Shown here in pieces: positions 25,510-34,786 of a stretch of DNA of 64,000 nucleotides (positions are counted from its first letter, which is position 1; every line of letters begins with the position of its first letter). The position numbers and the translations under genes were made by a program. Source of the stretch: Akkermansiaceae bacterium (GTDB lineage: Bacteria; Verrucomicrobiota; Verrucomicrobiia; Verrucomicrobiales; Akkermansiaceae); contig JABDRB010000003.1 in NCBI GenBank assembly GCA_013041925.1, positions 248,001-312,000 of the forward strand, given 5' to 3'. The notes beneath the pieces were generated by a model. The model saw only the letters and a list, made by a program, of their open reading frames with translations. It was not told the origin of the DNA and did no database searches.

Positions 25510-26589
25510 ATGAAATTAGGCTTCGGACTTTACCGGCACATGCTCAATAGCGAGCATTACCGGTTCGCCCGTCAGTGCGGCGCAACCCACGTGGTTGTGC
25601 ATCTGGTGGATTATTTTAACCAAGGTGACCAGCAGGGTGAAAACAGCCAACCCATCGGCGGGCTCGACGGCTGGGGCTATGCCGGGGCAACCCCAGATGA
25701 GGCATGGTCACTCGATCGCTTGCTCGCCCTGAAAGCTGAGATCAATGCCCACGGGCTCGAACTCGAGGCCATCGAAAATTTTGACCCTTCCCACTGGCAT
25801 GACATCCTGTTGGATGGCCCGAAAAAAGAGGAACAAATCGCACACGTCAAAGAAATCATCCGCAATGTGGGGGCCGCCGGCATCCCGATTTTTGGATACA
25901 ACTTCAGCATCGCTGGCGTCTGCGGTCGATGCGTCCGCCACGACGCCCGCGGGGAGGCAGAAACCGTCGGCATGGACGGCCTCTGCGAGGAAACCACCGC
26001 ACCGATCCATAATGGCATGGTCTGGAACATGGTGTATGACCGCAATGCCCCAGCAGGTGCGCTGCCTGAAATCACCCATGATGAGCTCTGGCAGCGACTC
26101 GAGTTTTTTCTCAACGAGCTGGTTCCCGTGGCTGAAGCCGCAGGCGTCCGACTCGCCGCGCATCCAGACGACCCGCCACTCACCACCATGCGCCAACAAC
26201 CTCGCCTCGTCTATCAACCCGATATGTACCAGCGACTGCTCGACATCTCACCCAGCCCAAGTAATGGCCTGGAGTTCTGCCTCGGCACCTTGGCGGAAAT
26301 GACGGACGGTGACATCTACGACGCCTGCGACCGTTACACCCGACAAGGCAACGTCGCTTACATCCATTTCCGCAATGTCTCAGGAAAAGTCCCCCACTAT
26401 CACGAAACCTTCATCGATCAGGGTGACATCGATATGTCTAAAATCATGGCCATCCTCAAGAAAAACCATTTCGAGGGAGTTATGATCCCAGATCATACAC
26501 CCCAGATGAGCTGCGCCGCCCCATGGCACGCCGGTATGGCTTACGCCATGGGATACATGAAATCCTGCATGAACACACCGAGCTCGTAG
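25510..26589 (+). CDS. uxuA: mannonate dehydratase
   Basis: A 359-residue protein with the UxuA pattern: an N-terminal MKLGFGLYRH, then ATHVVVHLVDYF, a long TIM-barrel region with LELEAIENFDPSHW, the metal-site GVCGRCVRHD (about residues 137-146), RLAAHPDDPP (about 217-226), FCLGTLAEM, and FRNVSGKVPHYHETFIDQGDID toward the end. UxuA converts D-mannonate to 2-keto-3-deoxy-D-gluconate in glucuronate catabolism, using a divalent metal. No other glucuronate gene is adjacent; the DapA-family aldolase 8 kb away could in principle act on the product, which is speculative. Confidence 0.9.
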   Translation: MKLGFGLYRHMLNSEHYRFARQCGATHVVVHLVDYFNQGDQQGENSQPIGGLDGWGYAGATPDEAWSLDRLLALKAEINAHGLELEAIENFDPSHWHDILLDGPKKEEQIAHVKEIIRNVGAAGIPIFGYNFSIAGVCGRCVRHDARGEAETVGMDGLCEETTAPIHNGMVWNMVYDRNAPAGALPEITHDELWQRLEFFLNELVPVAEAAGVRLAAHPDDPPLTTMRQQPRLVYQPDMYQRLLDISPSPSNGLEFCLGTLAEMTDGDIYDACDRYTRQGNVAYIHFRNVSGKVPHYHETFIDQGDIDMSKIMAILKKNHFEGVMIPDHTPQMSCAAPWHAGMAYAMGYMKSCMNTPSS

Positions 26590-26701
26590 CCCGCTATCCA
26601 CCAGCCAGCCACCCCGCAGTTCTTCATCTAATCTTTGGCCGGGAAAGTGCCATAACCAACGTGCCCATCAAGCAGCACAAAAAGGTCTCCACTCCGGTGA
26701 G

Positions 26702-26809
26702 ATGACCCGCCGACGACACCTATTGACAACTCTGGCCGTAACCAGCATCCTTGCGGAGCTTCCGGTGACCCACTCCCAGATTGCCAACGTCCCGACCCAA
26801 CCACCATGA
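26702..26809 (+). CDS. 35-residue ORF overlapping the Bat operon start
   Basis: A short ORF with an Arg-rich start (MTRRRHLLTT) and a hydrophobic stretch, resembling the front of a Tat or Sec signal peptide, whose TGA overlaps the ATG of the DUF58 gene (ATGA). It may be a truncated gene front or a translated leader that couples ribosomes to the operon. At this length chance cannot be excluded. Confidence 0.3.
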   Translation: MTRRRHLLTTLAVTSILAELPVTHSQIANVPTQPP

Positions 26810-27696
26810 CGCCCGAATCCATTGATGAAATCATGCGCCGCGTGCACCTCCTTGAGATCAAGGCCCGTCGACTGGCTCGGGAAACCTTTGGTGGCGAATA
26901 CCAGTCGTCTTTCAAAGGCAGCGGGCTCGACTTCGAGGATTACCGGGAATACCAGCACGGGGATGAAACGCGTTTCATCGATTGGAACGTCACCGCGCGT
27001 AAGGACCACCCCTACATCCGCACCTTCCGTGAGGAGCGTGAGCTCTCCGTCATCCTCGCCGTGGATGTATCTGGCTCCAGCCGTTACGGTAGCAAACAAC
27101 TCAGCAAACGTGAGCTTGCCGCTGAGCTTGCCGCCGTGATCGCCTTCAGCGCCAACTTCAACGGCGACAAAACCGGTCTCCTCCTCTTTGCCAACGAGCC
27201 ACTGCTCTACCTCCCACCCGCAAAAGGCAGCAAACACATCCTTCGCATGATCCGCGAGATCCTTGCCGCTGATCCCGAGGACCCGCGCACCTCCATCCCC
27301 GCCGCCTGTCACTTCCTGCTCCACACCGTGAAACGCAAGGCCCTCGTCTTCATGATCTCAGACTTTCTGGCCCACGACCTCCATCGCCCGCTCGGCTCCG
27401 TCGCCAGCAAACACGACACCATCGCCCTGCGCGTCGTCGACCCGATGGAGGAAACCTTACCCCAGGTCGGCACCGTCACACTCACCGACCCCGAAACCGG
27501 CCAGCAAACGACGGTCAACACCCGCAACAGCAACCTGCGCATGGGCTTCCGCAAACTCACCCGCAGGCACAACGAGGGCATCACCCAGCTGTTTCATCAA
27601 CATGGTATCGACCACCTCAAACTCCGCACCAACGGCGACTACCTCCCGCACCTCCACCGCCTCTTCAAATCTCGCACCCATCGCCGCCATCATTAA
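26806..27696 (+). CDS. DUF58 protein of the Bat operon
   Basis: A 296-residue protein with the DUF58 signature: RRLARETFGGEYQSSFKGSG, then DFEDYREYQHGDETRFIDWNVTAR (about residues 45-68) and a VWA-like part with a DVSGS metal-site motif (about 87-91). DUF58 proteins sit in MoxR-associated operons with VWA proteins and are thought to help assemble or activate periplasmic or membrane protein complexes. The usual upstream moxR ATPase gene is not here. The TAA stop is followed directly, in the same frame, by the DUF4381-like gene. Confidence 0.9.
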   Translation: MTPESIDEIMRRVHLLEIKARRLARETFGGEYQSSFKGSGLDFEDYREYQHGDETRFIDWNVTARKDHPYIRTFREERELSVILAVDVSGSSRYGSKQLSKRELAAELAAVIAFSANFNGDKTGLLLFANEPLLYLPPAKGSKHILRMIREILAADPEDPRTSIPAACHFLLHTVKRKALVFMISDFLAHDLHRPLGSVASKHDTIALRVVDPMEETLPQVGTVTLTDPETGQQTTVNTRNSNLRMGFRKLTRRHNEGITQLFHQHGIDHLKLRTNGDYLPHLHRLFKSRTHRRHH

Positions 27697-28245
27697 CTGA
27701 CATCCACCGACAGCCAGCTGAAAACAATCCGCGACATCACCGAACCCGGGGAGTTTCTCCCCGAACCATCCACCCCGTGGTGGATCTGGCTCCTTGTTGC
27801 CCTTGGCTGCGTCATCATCCTCACCACGATCTACTTGACCCTCCGCCGACGACCCGACACCAAGAAACAAAAATCACGACTCGAACAAAGCCTGGAACGT
27901 CTGGCCGAGCTCAAAAAAGAATCCCCCAAACAAGCGGCCCAAGTGGTTGCCGTGCGTATTTCGCTCATTCTCCGTCAATACCTCGAAGCCACCTTCGAGG
28001 ACCCGTTATTGTTTGAGACCCATGAGGAGTTCACCCTGCGTCCAGACGCATTGGCACGTCTTCACCCCGATTCCCGCCAGCCCGTGTGCGATCACCTCAC
28101 CGAGCTGTCAGACCTCAAGTATGCCCCCAGCAAGGGGGATAAAAAAGTCAGCGAACTCATCGACAAAGCGGGAGAAATCCTTGCCCATATCGAGTTCAAC
28201 GTCACCCCGGCAGACAGCGCCCATGCCCCCCCACCCCGATCATGA
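27697..28245 (+). CDS. DUF4381-like membrane protein with non-standard start
   Basis: The frame is open from the DUF58 stop to 28245. The sequence LKTIRDITEPGEFLPEPSTPWW followed by a transmembrane helix (about 27775-27833) is what the DUF4381 family begins with, but there is no ATG, GTG or TTG before the helix; the only candidates are CTG at 27697 or 27718. The first TTG (27835) falls after the membrane helix and would remove it. The soluble part is helical with LSLILRQYLEATFEDPLLFETHEEF-like features cited here only in part. Translation probably begins at a CTG by reinitiation. The gene overlaps batA by four bases. Confidence 0.65.
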   Translation: MTSTDSQLKTIRDITEPGEFLPEPSTPWWIWLLVALGCVIILTTIYLTLRRRPDTKKQKSRLEQSLERLAELKKESPKQAAQVVAVRISLILRQYLEATFEDPLLFETHEEFTLRPDALARLHPDSRQPVCDHLTELSDLKYAPSKGDKKVSELIDKAGEILAHIEFNVTPADSAHAPPPRS

Positions 28246-29240
28246 TCAGCGCGTTCCAACAACTGACCTTTGCCGACCCGTGGTGGTTGCTCGGCCTGCT
28301 GCTGCTCGTCCCACTCCTTTTTCTCCGTGGAAAACCAGGCACCCCGACGGCGATCACTTACTCGTCGCTCGCCATCTTAGCCAGTCTCGGCCAAAAACCC
28401 AAACGTTTCCCCGGCGCCCTCAGCTTCACCCTGATGATTCTCGCCATCGCCTGCGCGATCATCGCAATGGCCCGACCCCAAATCCGAAACGAACACGCTG
28501 ACCGCACCGCCAGCGGCGTCGATATCATCCTCGCCATGGATATCTCTTACTCCATGCAAATTGTCGATTTTCGTCTGGGGGGGCGGCGTGCCGAACGCAT
28601 CACCACCGCCAAAGCCACCGCCGAGACATTTATCAAACAACGCCCGAACGACCGGATCGGGATCGTCGCATTCTCAGGACGACCCTACGTCACCAGCCCG
28701 ATCACCTTAGAGCACGACTGGCTCATCGACCAACTACGCGAACTTCGCCCCGGACTCGTCAAGGAGCAAGGCACCGCCATCGGCTCCGCCATTGCCGCCT
28801 CAGCCACCCGACTCCACAAACGCAAATCCAAAAGTAAGGTCGTCATCCTTGTCACCGACGGCTCCAATAACTCGGGACGCATCGCCCCGCTTGAAGCCGC
28901 CAAACATGCCGCCAAGCTCGGTATCAAAATCTATGCCATTGCCATCGGCACCGAGCAAGGCCGACTTAACAACAACATCCAGACACACCCGCAACAAGAG
29001 TTCGATACCGAAACCTTACAGGAAATCGCCCGCCTCACCGGCGGCGAATACTTCCGCGTCCGCAACACCAACACCCTGCGCGACACATTTAGCTCGATCG
29101 ATCAACTTGAAAAAACCGACATCAAGCAGCATCGTGTAGTCACCACCGACGAGCTTTTCCCCTGGCTTGCCGCTGCCAGCCTCATTTTTGCCCTCACCGC
29201 CATCACATCCCCATCAATCAAAGCCCCCCCCGCCCCATAA
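28242..29240 (+). CDS. batA: BatA-like VWA membrane protein
   Basis: A 332-residue protein with two N-terminal hydrophobic segments (WWLLGLLLLVPLLFL; LSFTLMILAIACAIIAMA), a VWA domain with an intact MIDAS motif DISYS (about residues 100-104), a TDGSNNSG loop (about 206-213), and a C-terminal membrane helix. This is the standard BatA layout. Bat proteins form membrane VWA complexes linked to MoxR ATPases and to stress or oxygen tolerance in Bacteroides and Leptospira, though mechanism is unsettled. It overlaps the DUF4381-like gene and precedes the BatB/C gene by 43 bases. Confidence 0.88.
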   Translation: MISAFQQLTFADPWWLLGLLLLVPLLFLRGKPGTPTAITYSSLAILASLGQKPKRFPGALSFTLMILAIACAIIAMARPQIRNEHADRTASGVDIILAMDISYSMQIVDFRLGGRRAERITTAKATAETFIKQRPNDRIGIVAFSGRPYVTSPITLEHDWLIDQLRELRPGLVKEQGTAIGSAIAASATRLHKRKSKSKVVILVTDGSNNSGRIAPLEAAKHAAKLGIKIYAIAIGTEQGRLNNNIQTHPQQEFDTETLQEIARLTGGEYFRVRNTNTLRDTFSSIDQLEKTDIKQHRVVTTDELFPWLAAASLIFALTAITSPSIKAPPAP

Positions 29241-29283
29241 CCACCGCAGGCGATTTAGACAAATCGCACTGAATCAAAACACC

Positions 29284-31197
29284 ATGTCACTCGCACACCC
29301 CAGCTGGCTTCTGCTTCTGCTGATCCTCCCCGTCATTCTCCTCGGTGCCATCCTTGCGCACCGCCGGCGTGGCATGGCGTGGAAATGCCTGGTGGCACCA
29401 CGATTGCGCAAGCAACTCGTTAAGGAAGGATCCTCCCTCCACCGCTGGGTCTCGCTGGGCCTTGGGCTCGCCGCATGCGCCTTACTCATCACCGTCATCG
29501 CCAGACCCCACCTCGGAAAAAGCTCCAGCACCGAGCAGATCCACACCCGCAATCTCCTCATCGCCATTGACACCTCACGCTCGATGCTCGTTCGCGATGG
29601 CTCACCCGACCGGATGACCACCGCCAAGGCGATGGCGCTCGAATTGGTCGAAGCCTTTCCCAACGACCGCATCGGCATCATCGTTTTCTCCGGCACCCCC
29701 GTGCTCATGGCCCCTCTCACCATCGACCACGGATCCGTCCATGAAACCATCAGCCAGATCGATACCGAGGTCATTCCCTCCGGTGGGTCAGACCTCGCGG
29801 CAGCCGTCCAGCTTGCGATTAAAACCTTTCAAAAACCGGGCCAGAAATCGGGGGCTCTGATCGTCATCAGTGATGGTGAAGACCACTCCCAACAAGTCCG
29901 TCTCGCGGCATCAGAGATCCTTGAGGCTGGCATCGCCACATGCGCCATCGGCGTCGGCAGCAGCACCGGCGGCATCATCCCCGATCCCCGACGAAACGAT
30001 GGAAAATACCGCGATATCCGTGGTAATACCGTGCACAGCCGAATGATCCCAGATGCACTCAAACAACTCGCCAGCGCAGGCCATGGAGCTTACGTGCCCG
30101 CATCGTCAGGTGCTGATCACGCCATCCGGTCTGCTCTTTCCTTCCTGAAAAGCGACCAACAAGAAGGCCGAAAAATCCATATCCCGAACGAGCGATTTCA
30201 ATGGTTTTTACTCCCTGCCATCGTTCTGCTCGCGCTCTCATTGTTAGCAAGATCCCAGCTCTTCCTACCGAAGCTTTCAGCGACCACAGCGACCACTACG
30301 TCCGTTGTCGTGGGACTGATTTGGTTCAGTCTCGGTAACCACCTACACGGCGCCAGCGACATCGCACAGGCGAACGCCGCCTACCAACAGAAAGACTACA
30401 AGTCGGCGCTCGACTCTTTCCATAAAGCACTCATCGGCACCCAAGGCGACGACCGACGAGCGATTCAGTTCTCCCAAGGCAGCACCGCGTATCGACTCCA
30501 ACAATGGGACCAAGCCACCCGCTATTTCTCCCGCGCCCTACTCACTGGAAATAAAAAACTCCGACAAGAAACCCACTACAACATGGGCAATGCTCTGTTC
30601 CAACTCGGCTGGAGCCAATTCAATCCCGTTGACAAATCCCACAAAAAAACGGATCCCAAAACCACCGCCAAGGTGGACAACCTCACCACTGCCATCACCA
30701 CCATCGAGGACGCCATCACCCACTACCAAGCGACACTGAACCTCGAACCCGAACACAGCAACGCCGCATTCAATCTCGATGAGGCCCGAAAACTTCTCGA
30801 TCAAATCAAAGAGGAAAAACAAAAAGCCGAACAAAAAGCCCAAGACGATCAACAGAAGAAAGATCAGCCAAAGGATAAGGATAAGGAAAAAGGCGACGAC
30901 CCCAAGGATAAGGGTGACGACCCGCAAGGGGACAAGGGCAACCCCGACCCCAACAACCAAGATCAAAACAACCCCAAAAACGACCCTCAACCGAAGGACA
31001 ATCAACCGGATCAAAAAGACGACCCCAACAAGGACCCTCAAGCTGACCCGAAGGAAAACGAAAAACCTGCCGAGCGCCGCGAGGGTGAAACCGAGGAAGC
31101 CTTTGCCGCTCGTATCCTCAAAGACCACTCCGATGCAGAAACCCGCCCTGTCAAACGCCGACTCATCCGCCTCCGCCGACCCGCCAAAGACTGGTAA
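29284..31197 (+). CDS. BatB-BatC fusion: VWA protein with TPR and charged tail
   Basis: A 637-residue protein. The ATG at 29284 gives a membrane-anchored start (MSLAHPSWLLLLLI...); upstream codons are a Pro/His-rich non-coding-like stretch. An N-terminal VWA domain has MIDAS DTSRS (about residues 97-101), followed by a membrane helix (about 310-325) as in BatB. A second helix (about 335-350) leads into TPR repeats (about 355-510) as in BatC, then an extreme Asp/Lys/Gln/Pro low-complexity region (about 515-600). A basic end (RRLIRLRRPAKDW) closes it. In other phyla BatB and BatC are often separate genes. Confidence 0.88.
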   Translation: MSLAHPSWLLLLLILPVILLGAILAHRRRGMAWKCLVAPRLRKQLVKEGSSLHRWVSLGLGLAACALLITVIARPHLGKSSSTEQIHTRNLLIAIDTSRSMLVRDGSPDRMTTAKAMALELVEAFPNDRIGIIVFSGTPVLMAPLTIDHGSVHETISQIDTEVIPSGGSDLAAAVQLAIKTFQKPGQKSGALIVISDGEDHSQQVRLAASEILEAGIATCAIGVGSSTGGIIPDPRRNDGKYRDIRGNTVHSRMIPDALKQLASAGHGAYVPASSGADHAIRSALSFLKSDQQEGRKIHIPNERFQWFLLPAIVLLALSLLARSQLFLPKLSATTATTTSVVVGLIWFSLGNHLHGASDIAQANAAYQQKDYKSALDSFHKALIGTQGDDRRAIQFSQGSTAYRLQQWDQATRYFSRALLTGNKKLRQETHYNMGNALFQLGWSQFNPVDKSHKKTDPKTTAKVDNLTTAITTIEDAITHYQATLNLEPEHSNAAFNLDEARKLLDQIKEEKQKAEQKAQDDQQKKDQPKDKDKEKGDDPKDKGDDPQGDKGNPDPNNQDQNNPKNDPQPKDNQPDQKDDPNKDPQADPKENEKPAERREGETEEAFAARILKDHSDAETRPVKRRLIRLRRPAKDW

Positions 31198-33634
31198 TCC
31201 GACCCCATTCGCCATCCACCATTACCTCTCCATCATCCTTCTCTTATTTTCCCTGCACCCCCTGCACGGACAGGAAAACAGAGCACCTGTCGCTGAGGCA
31301 TCCCTCACCAGCCGCCATCTTATCCCTGGCGAATCCACCAACCTCATCCTCCGTCTGAACGGTGGGCAACCCGACTACCGACCCACCGTCCCCGTCATCC
31401 CCGGAACCGCCGTCAATTTCGTCCGAGCCGTCACCCAGATCGACCTCCAGAAAAACATCAATCAGGTCTTTCTCTACCGACTTACCGCTGCCAAGACAGG
31501 GAAATTCACCGTTCCATCCGTTACCATGAGTTCGGGAGGACAAACCCACCAATCGCCCACCCTAACCTTCGAGGTCCATGACGCCTCTGAACTGATCTCA
31601 CTCCCGACCGGTATCGGCCGTCACAAGGTGCTCGCCGGATTATTCCCCGCCAAAACCACCCTCTACCCAGGTGAACAATGCCCCCTAACGCTGAAACTCT
31701 ATTCCCCTCAGAGGTTGCACCTCTCGGGCTGGGGGATGCCTGAACCCATTAAAGACAACTGCCTCGCCTGGCGGTTCTCACTGCCCCCGCTCCATGAACT
31801 GAGTCAGGTGCATATCAACGGCGTCGCCCACGTCGGAGCTCGCTACCAAACAACCCTCAGCGGCATCAGCCCAGGCACCGCCACCTTCGGCCCATCCAAG
31901 CTGCGCCTCATCGTAAGACAACGCATCATCGACCCCCGCTTCGGCTCCCGCATCACGGACACCCCCGTCCCCCTCACCCTACCCGCACTCAGTTTTCAAA
32001 TCATCCCATTCCCACAAGGGGCACCCGCCGACTTCAACGGTGCGGTTGGCCAATTTGCCCTCAACGCCCAATGCGAAAAACTCAGCCTCGATGAAAACGA
32101 CTCGACCGAGGTCATCCTCCGTATCAGCGGCACCGGAAACCTAGAAAACCTGAAATCCGCCACACTCAGCCAGAAGACGTGGAAAATCATCGATAGCTCG
32201 AAAGTTACCCGCGGTGACGAAAGGCGATCCATCAGCGGCACCGTCACCTTCCGCCAGATCATCCGCCCGCTCGGCATCCAACCTAACATTCCAGCCTACT
32301 CGTTCAGCTACTTCAACCCAGAACAACACAGCTACCACACCCTGACCACCCCCAAGATACCAGTCAGCATCACCCGATCAGGCGCCACCCACAACACCGC
32401 ATCAACCGCCCCCAGCATCTCGGAAAACATCAACACCCGCCCCGAAGACATGCGTCAGATCCTCGGGTTAATCACCCACCCAATCACCACGGATAGCGGC
32501 AAACCAGCGATTGCGCGATCACGCGCATGGCACATCGCACCGGCCCTCCTCGGCCTGATCCTCCTCAGCATACCCATCCTGCGAAAAATCAAATCCGCTC
32601 GCACCCCGTCGCCCGACTCAAAACGCCGAATCCATGCACTCAAAAAGCTAGCCTCCACCACCGACACCCGCACCTTCTACCGCCGTGCCGGTCGGTTTAT
32701 CGACCAATACATCGCGTCCAACAAAACCCAAAAAATCACCCCACCAAACCAGCAACATCTTCAAGACATCCTCACCCAACGTGACACCCTCTGCTACCAA
32801 CCGCATGACCCCGAGTTAGCACCCGTCCAGCCCGACGCCAAAAAGGCCATCATCAAGCTGCTCAAACAAGCCAGCAGACTCACCCTTTGCCTGCTACTCA
32901 TCGTTTCCGTCTCCAGCACCGCCGAGGCATCCGCGCCACCGGACACCGCCAACCCGATCGATGCCGCCCATGCCGGCCAGTATCAACATGCCATTAACCT
33001 CTACCAGCAAGCCTACCCCGACCCAACCCAAACCCCAGCCGACATCCTCTACAACATCGGTAACTGCCACCACCGACTCGATCAACCTGGCCGCGCCGCA
33101 CTCGCTTGGCAACGCGCATTGATCGTCGATCCCACCCACTGGAAAGCCCGTAAAAACCTACGCTTTGTCGAAATCGCACAAGGGTCCCAAGTCCCCAACT
33201 ACCAGCCGTGGCAACGACAACTCACCCGCGTTCCACCCCACGCCTATCAAATCGTTTACCACGCGTCCCTCTGGCTCATCACGCTCCTCACCCTGACCCT
33301 CATCTGCCTCAAACTCAAACCCCTCCCACTCACCCTCTGCATCATCCTGCTTATCATCACCCCCGTGATTGCCACACTCACCGGTGCCGCCTACCACAGC
33401 TACCCAGACCATCACAGCTTCGCCCCGCTCAACGCCCAAGCCGTCACCTTGCAAAAAACATCGCTCTACACCGAGGCGCACCGCCAAGAAATGGCAGCCC
33501 GCAGCCTCCCCCCTGCCTCTCTGGTCCACATCATCGCCACTCGTGGCCCATGGACTCACGTTGAGACGACCGACGGCGAGAGTGCTTGGGTCGTCAGCGA
33601 AGCCGTTGCGCGCATCGTTCCCAACCAGGAGTAA
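31133..33634 (+). CDS. BatD-BatE fusion: secreted beta-sandwich protein with TPR and SH3 end
   Basis: An 833-residue protein starting within the previous gene (65-base overlap); no start codon is available nearer to its signal-like segment YLSIILLLFSLHPLHG, so the ATG at 31133 is the likely start. Residues 50-470 are beta-rich with the BatD opening (SLTSRHLIPGESTNLILRL) and a membrane helix follows (ALLGLILLSIPIL, about 472-484). After a soluble helical part comes a second signal-like hydrophobic segment (LTLCLLLIVSVSSTAEA, about 583-599), then TPR repeats, two membrane helices (about 705-750) and an SH3-like domain with GPWTHVET and GESAWV. The second half is BatE-like. The internal signal-like segment points to fusion of two ancestral genes. 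Confidence 0.8.
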   Translation: MQKPALSNADSSASADPPKTGNPTPFAIHHYLSIILLLFSLHPLHGQENRAPVAEASLTSRHLIPGESTNLILRLNGGQPDYRPTVPVIPGTAVNFVRAVTQIDLQKNINQVFLYRLTAAKTGKFTVPSVTMSSGGQTHQSPTLTFEVHDASELISLPTGIGRHKVLAGLFPAKTTLYPGEQCPLTLKLYSPQRLHLSGWGMPEPIKDNCLAWRFSLPPLHELSQVHINGVAHVGARYQTTLSGISPGTATFGPSKLRLIVRQRIIDPRFGSRITDTPVPLTLPALSFQIIPFPQGAPADFNGAVGQFALNAQCEKLSLDENDSTEVILRISGTGNLENLKSATLSQKTWKIIDSSKVTRGDERRSISGTVTFRQIIRPLGIQPNIPAYSFSYFNPEQHSYHTLTTPKIPVSITRSGATHNTASTAPSISENINTRPEDMRQILGLITHPITTDSGKPAIARSRAWHIAPALLGLILLSIPILRKIKSARTPSPDSKRRIHALKKLASTTDTRTFYRRAGRFIDQYIASNKTQKITPPNQQHLQDILTQRDTLCYQPHDPELAPVQPDAKKAIIKLLKQASRLTLCLLLIVSVSSTAEASAPPDTANPIDAAHAGQYQHAINLYQQAYPDPTQTPADILYNIGNCHHRLDQPGRAALAWQRALIVDPTHWKARKNLRFVEIAQGSQVPNYQPWQRQLTRVPPHAYQIVYHASLWLITLLTLTLICLKLKPLPLTLCIILLIITPVIATLTGAAYHSYPDHHSFAPLNAQAVTLQKTSLYTEAHRQEMAARSLPPASLVHIIATRGPWTHVETTDGESAWVVSEAVARIVPNQE

Positions 33635-33758
33635 CCCCGGTTTCCGTCGCCCACCGAAGTGCGAACCGATCCTTACCAACCCAGCATTTTTTTCTGGTCA
33701 CAAATATCTCCTGCCCCATAGATAGGCATGCCGATATCGGCCAACGATTGATTGTATT

Positions 33759-34706
33759 ATGAAAATTATCAGCCCAGAAGAAGTTCACGCCGCCCTCAGT
33801 TATCCCGCCCTTGTTGACACCCTACAAGATGCGTTCTCCAAAGAGTTCACCATGCCCCCGCGCAAGGTGTTTATGTTGGACGAAAAAGACGATAACACCA
33901 ATGCCTTTGCCCTGCTCCCCTCATGGAACGATTCCATCATCGGCGTCAAGGCATTCACCTATTTCCCCGATAACCAAGGACCCGAATACAAATCACTCTA
34001 CTCCAAGATCCTCTTGTTCGACCGCGCCCACGGTGAGCCGATCGCCTTGGTCGATGGCACCAGTGTCACATTCTGGCGCACCGCCGCGATCTCAGGCCTC
34101 GCATCACGCCTGCTCTCCCGCGAAGACTCCGAGTCGCTGCTCGTCTTAGGCACCGGCAACCTCTCCACATTCATCATCCGCGCTCAAGCTAGCGTGCGCC
34201 CACTCAAACGCGTCATGGTCTGGGGACGGACACCAGCAAATGCCCAAAAAGTCGTCGACCAAATGTCCGCCGAGCTCGGCGACATCGAGTTCACCGTCGT
34301 CGACAACATCGAGGCAGCCTGTGGCCAGGCCGACATCATCGTCAGTGCCACCGCCTCCCACGAGCCACTTGTCATGGGCGACTGGGTCAAACCAGGAACC
34401 CACACCGACTTCATCGGCAACCACCACGCCACCAAACGTGAGTGCGACACCGCATTGGTTGTCAAATCCAAGGTCTACGCAGACAGCTACGACAACTGCT
34501 TCAAGGAAGCCGGAGAGGTGCTCGTCCCGATTTCAGAGGGTGTCATGACCAAGGATGACGTCGTCGGGCAACTCACAGAAATGTGTGCCGGCAGCGTGCC
34601 ACTGCGCGAGAGCGACACTGAAATCACCTTGTTCAAATCCATCGGCATGGCGCTCTGCGACCTCGTCGGAGCCGGCCTTGCCTACGAGCAGGTCAGCAAG
34701 GGATAG
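33759..34706 (+). CDS. ornithine cyclodeaminase / mu-crystallin family protein
   Basis: A 315-residue cytoplasmic protein with the OCD/mu-crystallin layout: an N-terminal substrate-binding half (residues 1-115, with SIIGVKAFTYFPDN and the catalytic-region Lys and Arg), an ALVDGTSVTFWRTAAISGLAS segment, and a Rossmann NAD(P) domain with GTGNLSTFIIRA (about 131-142). Family members include ornithine cyclodeaminase, alanine dehydrogenase and 1-pyrroline-2-carboxylate reductase, so the exact reaction cannot be set from sequence. It converges on a DapA-family gene across a shared terminator; both families occur together in hydroxyproline and amino acid catabolism, which is a weak hint. Confidence 0.85.
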   Translation: MKIISPEEVHAALSYPALVDTLQDAFSKEFTMPPRKVFMLDEKDDNTNAFALLPSWNDSIIGVKAFTYFPDNQGPEYKSLYSKILLFDRAHGEPIALVDGTSVTFWRTAAISGLASRLLSREDSESLLVLGTGNLSTFIIRAQASVRPLKRVMVWGRTPANAQKVVDQMSAELGDIEFTVVDNIEAACGQADIIVSATASHEPLVMGDWVKPGTHTDFIGNHHATKRECDTALVVKSKVYADSYDNCFKEAGEVLVPISEGVMTKDDVVGQLTEMCAGSVPLRESDTEITLFKSIGMALCDLVGAGLAYEQVSKG

Positions 34707-34729
34707 TCAAAAACGACATCATCACATTC

Positions 34730-34764
34730 AAAAAGGCGAAGGGGATGATCCCCTTCGCCTTTTT
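34730..34764. terminator. bidirectional terminator between convergent genes
   Basis: An 11-bp GC-rich hairpin with a three-base loop, flanked by an A-run on the left and a T-run on the right (34760-34764). It can terminate the cyclodeaminase-family gene on the plus strand and the DapA-family gene on the minus strand. Confidence 0.9.
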
Positions 34765-34786
34765 CTATGAATGTTGATTTGCCAGA

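Noticed and set aside
26668-27324. Minus-strand ORF of 218 residues opposite the DUF58 gene
   Set aside because: Antisense shadow of a conserved gene whose motifs are on the plus strand.
30538-31215. Long minus-strand ORF (225 residues) opposite the BatB/C gene
   Set aside because: It is the antisense of an Asp/Lys/Pro/Gln-rich repeat-like tail and yields an unnatural Val/Leu/Phe-only composition; the plus-strand gene is clearly real.
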